DNA of 64,000 nucleotides, taken from positions 1 through 64,000 of the forward strand of contig CAZRCZ010000003.1 in NCBI GenBank assembly GCA_964598765.1, written 5' to 3'. Made by a program: the position numbers and the translations under genes. Each line of letters begins with the position of its first letter. Position 1 is the first letter of the stretch. The notes beneath the pieces are model-generated. The model was not told the origin of the DNA. It searched no databases and saw only the letters and a program-made list of their open reading frames with translations. This document shows, piece by piece, positions 8,884 through 16,184 of the stretch. Origin of the DNA: CAZRCZ01 sp964598765. GTDB lineage: Bacteria > Sumerlaeota > Sumerlaeia > MVZB01 > JAJFLK01.

Positions 8884-9042
8884 GATTCTTGCTCTCGCTC
8901 TTAATCCTGCTCTTGCTCTTCCCGCAGGGGTGGATTCAAAGTTTCTTGCCGATCTGCGAACAGCGCTTTCATGGCATTTCGCTCAACAACGTGCGGCGCG
9001 GAAAGCACAGCAAGAGCAAGATTAAGAGCAAGAGTAAGAAAC
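8884..9042. repeat. Inverted pair of family A repeats upstream of lspA
   Basis: The left arm 8884-8920 is the reverse complement of the GAGCAAGAGCAAGATTAAGA unit and the right arm 9010-9042 is the direct form, about 90 bp apart. Together they could fold into a long stem in the transcript between the DksA-like gene and lspA. The 192-bp gap holds nothing else recognisable. Confidence 0.7.
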
Positions 9043-9046
9043 ACAA

Positions 9047-9547
9047 GTGGAGATCAATCCTCCAAAATCCGCATTGTCATTGAAAGGCTTCGCCGTCTTG
9101 GCGGTTGGGGTGATCATCGCCGATCAGCTTGCCAAATGGGCCATCGTCTCCCATGTCACCCCGGAGCGGCCGCTGGTTCTGATCCCCCGGTTTCTGCAGT
9201 TCATCCGCAGGACCAATACCGGAGCGGCGTTCTCGATTTTCACCGGTCATACCATCGCCTTGGCCCTCTTTTCGACGGTCGTCGCCACGGGATTGGTTGT
9301 TTGGAGTTGGCGGTTGCATCCCGAGGAATTAATCCTCCGGTGGCCGTTGGGACTCATCTTGGGGGGCGCGGTTGGGAACTTGGTGGACCGCTACCGATTG
9401 GGGCGGGTCGTGGATTTCATTGATGCCCACGTGGATGACCGTTATCATTTTGCCACGTTCAACGTGGCGGATTCGGCAATTTGCGTCGGCATGGCCCTGT
9501 TGATTTTGATCAGCCTGATCGTCCCGAACCGCCCGAACCGAAAGTAG
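9047..9547 (+). CDS. lspA: Lipoprotein signal peptidase II
   Basis: 166 aa with four predicted membrane segments (about 12-30, 62-86, 96-112, 140-160). Signature motifs are ADQLAKW at 25-31, RTNTGAAFSIF at 55-65, GGAVGNLVDR at 106-115, then VVDF and FNVADS, whose aspartates at 123 and 142 fit the catalytic dyad. It cleaves prolipoproteins after lipidation in the inner membrane; the large lipoprotein at 16185-20090 would be a substrate. The start is GTG at 9047. It directly follows a DksA-like gene, as in chlamydial genomes. Confidence 0.95.
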   Translation: MEINPPKSALSLKGFAVLAVGVIIADQLAKWAIVSHVTPERPLVLIPRFLQFIRRTNTGAAFSIFTGHTIALALFSTVVATGLVVWSWRLHPEELILRWPLGLILGGAVGNLVDRYRLGRVVDFIDAHVDDRYHFATFNVADSAICVGMALLILISLIVPNRPNRK

Positions 9548-9559
9548 GCGGTTTTTTTT
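9528..9559 (+). terminator. Candidate intrinsic terminator at the end of lspA
   Basis: ACCGCC and GGCGGT form a 6-bp stem around a 13-nt loop that includes the lspA stop codon, and the second arm runs into eight T residues (9552-9559). This fits a rho-independent terminator. It would overlap the proposed TTG start of the sigma factor gene, so sigma may start further downstream. Confidence 0.5.
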
Positions 9560-10268
9560 GGGGATTCCCAAGGAACAAATCCAGTCTTCGGCGTGTCCTG
9601 AAGGTGTGGCCGACAAAAAGTCGGTTGCGCCGGGAACCGCGTCAGAACCGGAGACATCGGAACATGGATCGGCTTCCCTAGCCGACGATTCGCAGATCGT
9701 CCGCTGGGTGGAGGACGCTCAGGAAGGCGACCGCGACGCCTTTGAAAACCTCGTCCTGCATTTTCAGGATCGGGTTTGGCGTCGGGCATTATACCGGTTG
9801 GGGGATCAGGAAGAAGCCCATGACTTGGCGCAAGACGTCTTCCTGACTTGCTGGCGCAAGATCGGCCAATTCCGCGGGGAATCGAAGTTTTGGAGTTGGC
9901 TCGGCCGGATCGTGGATAACCTCGCCAAGAACCGGCAGGCGTGGCTCAGCCGGAGGGGAAAGGAAAAGACCCTCTCGCTCGATGAGCCTCCATCGGAAGG
10001 AAAAGGGGCATTCGGATCGTGGGAGTTGCCCGATCCCGCGCCCGGACCGAGAAAGCTGGCGGAAAATCAGGAGGCCATGGAGGCGTTGCAAAGAAATTTG
10101 GGGCTACTTTCCGCCGAGCACCGGGAGGTTCTCTTGATGCGATTCGCCGACGGTCTGAGCTATGAGGAGATCGCCGAAACGCTGGAGATTTCGATGGGGA
10201 CGATCAAATCGCGGATCAACCGCGCGCGATCCGAATTGCGTTCGCTGATGGGAGATTTTTTGAAGTAG
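9558..10268 (+). CDS. ECF-type RNA polymerase sigma factor
   Basis: Up to 236 aa. Region 2 (about 55-130) reads GDRDAFENLVLHFQDRVWRR, DQEEAHDLAQDVFLTCWRKI and FRGESKFWSWLGRIVDNLAKN; region 4 (about 175-232) reads LLSAEHREVLLMRFADGLSY and EEIAETLEISMGTIKSRINR. The group is RpoE-like ECF. The start is uncertain: TTG 9558 sits in a T-run after a hairpin, with AGGCGG 6 nt upstream, while GTG 9606 is the next candidate. Codons near 9667-9686 overlap a copy of the GATCGGCTTCCCTAGCCGA repeat, so the N-terminal tail is partly repeat-derived. It is followed 58 nt later by a membrane protein that looks like its anti-sigma factor. Confidence 0.88.
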   Translation: MGIPKEQIQSSACPEGVADKKSVAPGTASEPETSEHGSASLADDSQIVRWVEDAQEGDRDAFENLVLHFQDRVWRRALYRLGDQEEAHDLAQDVFLTCWRKIGQFRGESKFWSWLGRIVDNLAKNRQAWLSRRGKEKTLSLDEPPSEGKGAFGSWELPDPAPGPRKLAENQEAMEALQRNLGLLSAEHREVLLMRFADGLSYEEIAETLEISMGTIKSRINRARSELRSLMGDFLK

Positions 10269-10310
10269 ATCGGCTCTCCGTAGCCGACATCGGGACTGGA
10301 GTCCCAACCT
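10267..10310. repeat. Dispersed repeat GATCGGCTCTCCGTAGCCGA plus GGGACTGGAGTCCC palindrome
   Basis: The gap between sigma and anti-sigma genes holds GATCGGCTCTCCGTAGCCGA and then GGGACTGGAGTCCCAACC, which has a GGGACT/AGTCCC stem. A near copy, GATCGGCTTCCCTAGCCGA, lies inside the sigma gene at 9667. Confidence 0.6.
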
Positions 10311-10326
10311 GCAACGAGAACGAACG

Positions 10327-12033
10327 ATGAACTTGGAACGATTCGAAGAACTGCTTGCCTTGGAACTTGACGGCGTTTTGTCGTCGGCGGAACGGACCGA
10401 ATTGGATTCGGCTTGTTCGGCGCATGGCGGATTCAAGCGCTTGCGCGAGGAGAACCGGAAATTGATCCGCATGATGAGCACCGTTGCTCCCCGACAAATT
10501 CCGGCCACGCTCGCCGACGACATCATGAGCCGTTTGGAGGAAGAATGGTCCGAGGAAGACGCCTCCGCCGAAGCGGAGGAAGCGTCATTCGCCGGGGAGC
10601 GCGCCGTTCGCGCTCCGTGGTGGTCCGCGTTTTTGGGTTCGCCCTTTTTGCGATGGGGCTTCGGGATGGCGGTCGTGGCGATTTTCGCCTACATGGGTCT
10701 GACCGTCACGCGACCGTCGGGACCACGAGTGGGAGAATCGCCGAGTCCAAGCCCATCCATTCCGACGCCCCTTCTGGTGGCTTCCGCTCCAACGCCGCAA
10801 GAAATTGAAATCGCCAAAGCGCAGATCCCCATTTCGCCGCCGAAGATGACCGAACCGACGACGAGAAGCTCCGAGGCGCAGAAGGAAATATACCTCCTTC
10901 CGCCCACGGATACCGACAAGACGCCTTCCCCTCCGGCAGGAGCGGAGAACGCCGGGGTTGACGCCAAGCCCGCCGTCGAAGCGGCGCAGGTTGCTTCAGC
11001 GGAATCCTCCGCCATCGGCAAACCTGTCTCGCCCACGGAGACGATTGAATCGCCAACGGCCCCGACCAACATCGAGCCACCGAAATTGGAGGGCAGAATG
11101 ACGGCATCGGCGGCGTTGGAAAATGAACTCAACAAACAATCGGCGATTGAGACGGGTGCGCCCCCTGCCGTCCAAGCCTCGGTCGCGCTTCCTTCCGAAG
11201 CATCTCCCGCTACATTTCAACCGGAAGCGAATCAACCGCGCATGGCACAGGTCCTCGAGAGCGCGCGCGATGATCTGAAACGGAACCCGTCGGTTCCGTC
11301 GGGAACGGCAACGGAAAATGGAAAAGCCAAGCAGGGTTTGGCGGGCAACGTTGCGCTTGTGGAAAACGCCCAAGCTCCGCAAGCCGCCGCTCAAAAACGC
11401 GAGGAGAAGAAAACTCCGCTTCCCGACGTGACGCAATGGCAACGCGCCATGCGGGGGGATCCAGCGCCTTCGATTGATCTGGCCGTTGTTGCAAATCCGA
11501 CTTCGTCAACGGAATCGTCAATGAGAGAGGAGATCCTGTCGCCCGGCTCGCCGATCCAAATCGGCATTCAACTTCCTTCGACGCCGTCGGTTTCAAATTT
11601 TCGCAAGGTTCAACCTTCTCAAGGAAATAAGAGAGACACGGCGGGGGCGGTTCGTCCCCCGGGGGCCGTGAATCTGAGAAACGTGGAATTAGCCGTCGTG
11701 CGCAACGGCGGAACGATCATCCGCAAATCTCCCGATCCTTCCGATGCCTCGCTCACGCGGATTCATTACCGAATGACCCCGTCGCACCTCACCGCTTTTC
11801 TCCGGGAATTGGAGTCGCTTGGCATGATGCATCGGAGTGAATCTGGCGCAGGTTGGCGAACACAATCGGCCTCTCAAATGAAAGATGCGCAAACGTCGTT
11901 TTACGTCGTGGAGCAGGGGCATATTCCCGTCTCGCCGCAGACCGCTTCATCAACCGCTCAGGGGGCGGAGAAGGAAGTGGACATTGACCTCATCGCGCGT
12001 GTCGGCTCCACGACAGAACCTTCCACTCATTAA
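10327..12033 (+). CDS. Putative transmembrane anti-sigma factor with long Pro/Ala-rich exterior domain
   Basis: 568 aa. Residues 1-60 (MNLERFEELLALELDGVLSS then AERTELDSACSAHGGFKRL) resemble the cytoplasmic anti-sigma domain seen in many ECF partners, though no HxxxCxxC zinc motif is present. One membrane helix follows at about 100-122 (FLRWGFGMAVVAIFAYMGL). Residues 130-430 are low-complexity, rich in Pro, Ala, Ser, Thr and Glu, probably periplasmic. A folded ~100-residue C-terminal part contains NLRNVELAVVRNGGTIIRKS and YRMTPSHLTAFLRELESLGM. Its place just after an ECF sigma gene is the main support for the role. What it senses is unknown. Confidence 0.68.
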   Translation: MNLERFEELLALELDGVLSSAERTELDSACSAHGGFKRLREENRKLIRMMSTVAPRQIPATLADDIMSRLEEEWSEEDASAEAEEASFAGERAVRAPWWSAFLGSPFLRWGFGMAVVAIFAYMGLTVTRPSGPRVGESPSPSPSIPTPLLVASAPTPQEIEIAKAQIPISPPKMTEPTTRSSEAQKEIYLLPPTDTDKTPSPPAGAENAGVDAKPAVEAAQVASAESSAIGKPVSPTETIESPTAPTNIEPPKLEGRMTASAALENELNKQSAIETGAPPAVQASVALPSEASPATFQPEANQPRMAQVLESARDDLKRNPSVPSGTATENGKAKQGLAGNVALVENAQAPQAAAQKREEKKTPLPDVTQWQRAMRGDPAPSIDLAVVANPTSSTESSMREEILSPGSPIQIGIQLPSTPSVSNFRKVQPSQGNKRDTAGAVRPPGAVNLRNVELAVVRNGGTIIRKSPDPSDASLTRIHYRMTPSHLTAFLRELESLGMMHRSESGAGWRTQSASQMKDAQTSFYVVEQGHIPVSPQTASSTAQGAEKEVDIDLIARVGSTTEPSTH

Positions 12034-12040
12034 CATCTTT

Positions 12041-12110
12041 GGGCGACCCGCCGGGTTGCCCCTACTGACGGCGCAATGCTTCTCGTAGGGGCGAGCCGGT
12101 GGCTCGCCCC
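12041..12110. repeat. Inverted pair of GTAGGGGCGA-type palindromes between convergent genes
   Basis: GGGCGACCCGCCGGGTTGCC with CCTAC (12041-12065) and GTAGGGGCGAGCCGGTGGCT with CGCCCC (12085-12110) are inverted copies, each with internal GC-rich dyads. They fill the whole 97-bp gap between two convergent genes and may act as a two-way terminator. Confidence 0.65.
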
Positions 12111-12130
12111 ATGAAAAACTTCAAGCTCGC

Positions 12131-14107
12131 CTACGTCGTCGTCGCCTTAACCATGTTCTTCAGCCGTCGAGCGAATCGCAACGTGTAGATCACCTCGGTC
12201 AAGGCGTGCGGGATCATGTAAAGATGCCAGCGGTAGGTCCACGGATTGAAGAGAAGATGCCAGCGTTGGCGGGCGTAATCGAGCCAGAAGCGGTTGAGCC
12301 ATTGGCGCGTCATCGTCTTGCCGAAGGTTCGACGCGCCCAATCCGCGACGCCGCGCAAATGCTCGCTGAGGCGCTCTTGGTTTTCGGCGATGACCGGCGC
12401 GCATTCGATCTCAAAGAAGACGTGCTGAAACCGATAGAACTCGGCGAAGAACCGCCCGACGTAGCGGACGTGCCGCCACGTTTCGCGCAACAAATGGAGC
12501 GGATAAGAAAGCGGCTTCGAGCCGGGACGACGATCCGCGTAATCGCGGAAACGGTAAAATCCGGCGATCATCGGATGCGTTCCCTCCGTCGCAAACGACC
12601 AGCGATACCAAATAAAATTTCGCAGGAGATTCATGCGCGCGTCGCGGGTTTTGCAACGCTTCAACGCGCCGATCATGTGCGAGACGCGATAGAACCGACG
12701 CCACGCCGATTGATATGTCGCCATCCACTGCGAGCCGCTCATGCGCGGATGCTCCGTGATCGGATGGAACGAATCATACTTGCTGAAGTCGGGGTCCATC
12801 TTGACTTCCGCCATCGCCGCGCGGACGTGGTCTTCGCTTCCGGGCAACGGGGTCAGAATGAAAAACGACGCCTGATCCGCGCCGAGATTGAAGAGCGTCT
12901 CGACGTCTTGCGCGACCGATTCGGGGGTGTCGTGCGGAAATCCGATGATGTATCCGGCATGGACCATAATTCCCAAATCGTGGCACGCTTTCCATAGTCG
13001 CTCGAAATCCTCGATCCGATTCTGCCACTTGTTGGCGTCCTCCAGATTTTTCGGATTCATGGATTCGACTCCCATGAAAATCTGGGAGCAACCCGCCTCG
13101 GCCAACATCGGCAGGAAATCCTTCATCTTGTGGCAGGCCAGATCGGCTTCGATCATGAAGTCAATCTCGTGACCGGCGCGCCGAAGTTCGATCAGTCCCG
13201 CCAGAACTTTTTTCCAGAGGGGATTGCGCGCGAAGTTGTCGTCGGTGAAAAAGAAACTCGCGCTTCCCTTGCGTTCGCAAAGCTCCTTGACCGAGGCCAC
13301 GATCGCCTCCGGACTGCGATAGCGCGATTTGCGCCCCTGAACGTTGATGATCGTGCAAAAACTGCACTCGAAGGGACATCCGCGCCCCGTGTCGAACGTG
13401 CCGATTCGCGTCGCAAAATTTCCGTCGAAGTATTCGTCGGGATATTCGGGCAACGGCGCGTCTTCCAGCGCCGGACGACCGCCGCGATACAAAGGCTCAG
13501 GGTGGCCCTGCAAAATTCCGGTCAAAGCGCCGATCCAAGAATCCTCGGCCTCGCCGTGAAAGACGACGACTCCCTTGTCCATCAGCGCCTGAATTTCCGG
13601 GGGCATTTGATGGGGACTGGGGATGTTCGGGCGTTGGGGATCGTCCACTCCGTCCAGCAACGTGCTGATCGAACCCGAAACGTGAAATCCGCCGATGACG
13701 CACGTCGCGCCGCGCGAACGCCAAAAATCCATCAGATCGCAGGCGCGCGGAAACTGCGCCGTTTGAACCGCGGCCATTCCGACGATTAATCGGGTTCCTT
13801 CCTCCGGAAATCGCGCGGCCAGACGATCCAGCATCCGCGCTTGCGACTTGATGCCGTCCTCATACATGTAAACCTCGGTCGCGATGTCTTCTGGAACCAA
13901 CTTCTTTAATGCATCTTTGGTGAGGGCATTCATGACCGCGAGCGTGTTGGAAGGCAGAACGCCGCGCAGAAACCGATATGGAAAGCCGTCGTCGTCGTAG
14001 GACGTCGGTTTGATGAGAACAACGACCACGCGCCGAAGGTCGGATTCGGGCGTGAAAGGCGGCGACTTCGGGGAGACCACTGGAACAACGGGAGCGGAAC
14101 TGCTCAT
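12131..14107 (-). CDS. Radical SAM protein with N-terminal B12-binding-like domain
   Basis: 658 aa from ATG 14107, which has AGGAGG 7 nt upstream; the frame is open further back but that part is not needed. Residues 25-200 look like a cobalamin-binding-type Rossmann domain (RRVVVVLIKPTSYDDDGFPY, GATCVIGGFHVSG). The radical SAM core follows, with the 4Fe-4S cluster motif CPFECSFC at Cys244, Cys248 and Cys251, then FFFTDDNFARNP and MVHAGYIIGFPHDTPESVAQ. A ~150-aa C-terminal region is Trp/Arg/Tyr-rich. It resembles the B12-dependent BchE/HpnJ-like subfamily. No DxHxxG motif is seen, so base-off cobalamin binding is uncertain. Substrate unknown; it stands alone. Confidence 0.85.
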   Translation of the reverse strand: MSSSAPVVPVVSPKSPPFTPESDLRRVVVVLIKPTSYDDDGFPYRFLRGVLPSNTLAVMNALTKDALKKLVPEDIATEVYMYEDGIKSQARMLDRLAARFPEEGTRLIVGMAAVQTAQFPRACDLMDFWRSRGATCVIGGFHVSGSISTLLDGVDDPQRPNIPSPHQMPPEIQALMDKGVVVFHGEAEDSWIGALTGILQGHPEPLYRGGRPALEDAPLPEYPDEYFDGNFATRIGTFDTGRGCPFECSFCTIINVQGRKSRYRSPEAIVASVKELCERKGSASFFFTDDNFARNPLWKKVLAGLIELRRAGHEIDFMIEADLACHKMKDFLPMLAEAGCSQIFMGVESMNPKNLEDANKWQNRIEDFERLWKACHDLGIMVHAGYIIGFPHDTPESVAQDVETLFNLGADQASFFILTPLPGSEDHVRAAMAEVKMDPDFSKYDSFHPITEHPRMSGSQWMATYQSAWRRFYRVSHMIGALKRCKTRDARMNLLRNFIWYRWSFATEGTHPMIAGFYRFRDYADRRPGSKPLSYPLHLLRETWRHVRYVGRFFAEFYRFQHVFFEIECAPVIAENQERLSEHLRGVADWARRTFGKTMTRQWLNRFWLDYARQRWHLLFNPWTYRWHLYMIPHALTEVIYTLRFARRLKNMVKATTT

Positions 14108-14203
14108 CTTCTTCCTCCTGATTTTTCTCTCTTTCAGCATCATAATCCATTGCGGGGAGGAAGGCAAAGAATCAATAATGCGCGGCGATAAATTCTTTGT
14201 CTT

Positions 14204-14238
14204 TTGACTCTGCGCCCTTTGCGTTCCGTGTGGCTGAG
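14204..14238. repeat. Family B dispersed repeat upstream of the esterase
   Basis: TTGACTCTGCGCCCTTTGCG then TTCCGTGTGGCTGAG is the reverse-strand form of the CACAGAG/GCGCAGAG repeat. It lies in the 159-bp gap between the divergent radical SAM and esterase genes. Confidence 0.6.
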
Positions 14239-14266
14239 ATTTTTTGAAATAGGAGAAGCCCAAACC

Positions 14267-15880
14267 ATGAAAACATTCTCGATGCCGCGCTCAATCGCGG
14301 TTGCGTTTGTGACGCTGGCCATAACATCGGCCTCGCGCAACGTCCTCGCCTTGACCGATCCCCTTGAAATCAAGCAGGGAAAAATTGCGGGCATGACGGC
14401 GTTGGCGGGGGAAGGGGACAAACCCGAAGTCCGCGCCTACAAAGGCATCCCGTTTGCTCAGCCGCCCGTGGGGGATTTGCGCTGGCGTTCACCCCTTCCT
14501 CCCGGGACGTGGAAAGGCATTCGGCGAACCGACAGTTATGGTCCCTCTTGTCCGCAAGCGCCCTACGACCAAGGCACGACCCGCTCGATTTACGCCCGTC
14601 CGCCGGAGCCGATGAGTGAGGATTGTCTTTATCTCAACGTTTGGACCGCCGCGCAATCCGGCGAGGAGCGCCGCCCGGTCATGGTTTGGATTCACGGCGG
14701 CGCGCTGACGCGTGGCTCCGGTTCAAATCCGACCTATGACGGCTCGGCTTTGGCGAGAAGGGGAGCCGTCATCGTGACGATCAATTATCGGCTCGGACCG
14801 CTCGGCTTTCTGGGTCATGCCGAACTCACCGCCGAGTCGGAGCATCACGCCTCCGGCAATTACGGCATCCTCGACCAAATCGCCGCGCTCCAATGGGTGA
14901 AGGAAAACATCGCCGCTTTCGGCGGCGATCCGAACCGCGTGACGATCTTCGGCGAGTCCGCGGGTTCGTTCAGCGTCAACGTCCTTGTCGCTTCGCCGTT
15001 GGCGAAGGGATTGTTCCATCGCGCCATCGGCGAGAGCGGCGCGCAATTCCGCCCCGGAACTTTTTTGGCGAAAAATTTTGAAGGGCGACCCTCTGCTGAG
15101 ACGATGGGGAAGGCGTTCATCGAAGCTACCGGAGCGCATTCCATCGCCGAAGCGCGCCGACTTTCGACCGACGTGATCCTTCAAACTTTCGGCAAAGATC
15201 CGGCGGGGCAGAAATTCAAAACGATCCCTTGCGTGGATGGGTGGGTGCTTCCCGATGAAATCCGCAACATTTTTGCCGACGGCAAACAAAACGCCGTGCC
15301 GATCCTCGTCGGCTCCAATGCCGACGAAATGACGACGCTCACCCCCGCGGAAATGGTCCCCAAAAAACTGGACGCTTTTGAGAAGCAAGCCAAGGCGCTC
15401 TACAAGGATCATTATGAGGAATTCCGAAAATTCTACCCCGCCGCGAGCGATGCCGAAGCGTCCCGCGCGTTCTTGGACGCCTCGCGCGATCAGACCTTCG
15501 CCGTCGGCATGAGAACTTGGGCGAGGGAAATGAGCCGAGTCAAGACGCCCGCTTATCTCTACTATTTCACCCGCATCCCGCCTCTGCCCAACCGCGATCA
15601 ATTGCGCTGTTTTCATGCCGCCGAAATCGGCTACGTCTTCGGCAATTTGGATCGGTTGGAGCGTCCCTCGGAACCGGTGGATTTTGAGCTCTCTTCAAAA
15701 ATGTCGTCCTACTGGCTCAATTTCGCGGCGACGGGGGATCCCAACGGACCCGGTTTGCCCAAATGGGAACCCTATGACGCGGCGGGCGGAGCCTGTATGG
15801 AATTAGGCGAAACTCCATCACTGAAACATGATCTCAATAAGGAACGCCTCGATTTCATGGAACAAATCGGGCCTCGCTAA
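14267..15880 (+). CDS. Secreted carboxylesterase, type B family
   Basis: 537 aa from ATG 14267, which has AGGAG 11 nt upstream. A signal peptide is predicted (MKTFSMPRSIAVAFVTLAIT, cleavage after about residue 28). The mature part is a type B carboxylesterase: YKGIPFAQPPVGDLRWRSP, SEDCLYLNVWT, oxyanion loop WIHGGALTRGSG, nucleophile elbow IFGESAGSFSV (catalytic Ser), acidic member near GSNADEMTTL and His in CFHAAEIGYVFGN. It should hydrolyse carboxylic esters outside the cytoplasmic membrane; the substrate cannot be read from sequence. It faces away from the radical SAM gene and has no operon partner. Confidence 0.93.
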   Translation: MKTFSMPRSIAVAFVTLAITSASRNVLALTDPLEIKQGKIAGMTALAGEGDKPEVRAYKGIPFAQPPVGDLRWRSPLPPGTWKGIRRTDSYGPSCPQAPYDQGTTRSIYARPPEPMSEDCLYLNVWTAAQSGEERRPVMVWIHGGALTRGSGSNPTYDGSALARRGAVIVTINYRLGPLGFLGHAELTAESEHHASGNYGILDQIAALQWVKENIAAFGGDPNRVTIFGESAGSFSVNVLVASPLAKGLFHRAIGESGAQFRPGTFLAKNFEGRPSAETMGKAFIEATGAHSIAEARRLSTDVILQTFGKDPAGQKFKTIPCVDGWVLPDEIRNIFADGKQNAVPILVGSNADEMTTLTPAEMVPKKLDAFEKQAKALYKDHYEEFRKFYPAASDAEASRAFLDASRDQTFAVGMRTWAREMSRVKTPAYLYYFTRIPPLPNRDQLRCFHAAEIGYVFGNLDRLERPSEPVDFELSSKMSSYWLNFAATGDPNGPGLPKWEPYDAAGGACMELGETPSLKHDLNKERLDFMEQIGPR

Positions 15881-15894
15881 TTCCATCCGTGGAT

Positions 15895-15912
15895 CTTGCT
15901 CTTGCTCTCGCT
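15895..15912. repeat. Family A repeat, reverse orientation
   Basis: CTTGCTCTTGCTCTCGCT follows the esterase stop by about 14 nt. No hairpin or T-run is seen with it. Confidence 0.6.
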
Positions 15913-15960
15913 AGGATTGAGTTGTTGACGGACACGGAATTTGATCCCGCCTCAATCCCT

Positions 15961-15989
15961 TTGTGCCGTTTCCCGATCCTTGATACGAT
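15961..15989 (+). promoter_or_regulatory. Promoter for tRNA-Arg
   Basis: TTGTGC and TACGAT are separated by 17 bp, and the tRNA begins 18 nt after the -10 element, a fitting distance for a stable-RNA promoter. Seen by eye only. Confidence 0.5.
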
Positions 15990-16006
15990 GCTCTTGTCCG
16001 GCGTCC

Positions 16007-16083
16007 GCGCCCGTAGCTCAACCGGATAGAGCACCGGCCTTCTAAGCCGGGGGTTGCAGGTTCAAGTCCTGCCGGGCGCGCCA
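16007..16083 (+). tRNA. tRNA-Arg (anticodon UCU)
   Basis: 77 nt with CCA encoded. The acceptor stem GCGCCCG pairs with CGGGCGC; the D arm is GCTCAACCGGATAGAGC; the anticodon stem is CCGGC/GCCGG with loop CTTCTAA, giving anticodon TCT; the T arm is GCAGGTTCAAGTCCTGC. All arms pair well. It reads AGA (and AGG by wobble). Confidence 0.96.
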
Positions 16084-16127
16084 GCGTTTCCGAATCGCCT
16101 CCCTTTTGATCCAACCGTTGATTTTTT

Positions 16128-16154
16128 GTCCGTTCCTGTGTCTCTATGGTGGAG
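16128..16154. repeat. Family B repeat upstream of the large lipoprotein gene
   Basis: GTCCGTTCCTGTGTCTCTAT then GGTGGAGC is a degenerate copy of the TCTCTGTGTCTCTGTGGTGAA unit, located between tRNA-Arg and the lipoprotein start. Confidence 0.5.
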
Positions 16155-16184
16155 CAATTTCCACATGAGGCATTGAAGCTCTCG

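Noticed and set aside
8884..9042. CRISPR array from the repeated GAGCAA strings
   Set aside because: Units are 6 nt and degenerate with no regular spacers, and no cas genes are present.
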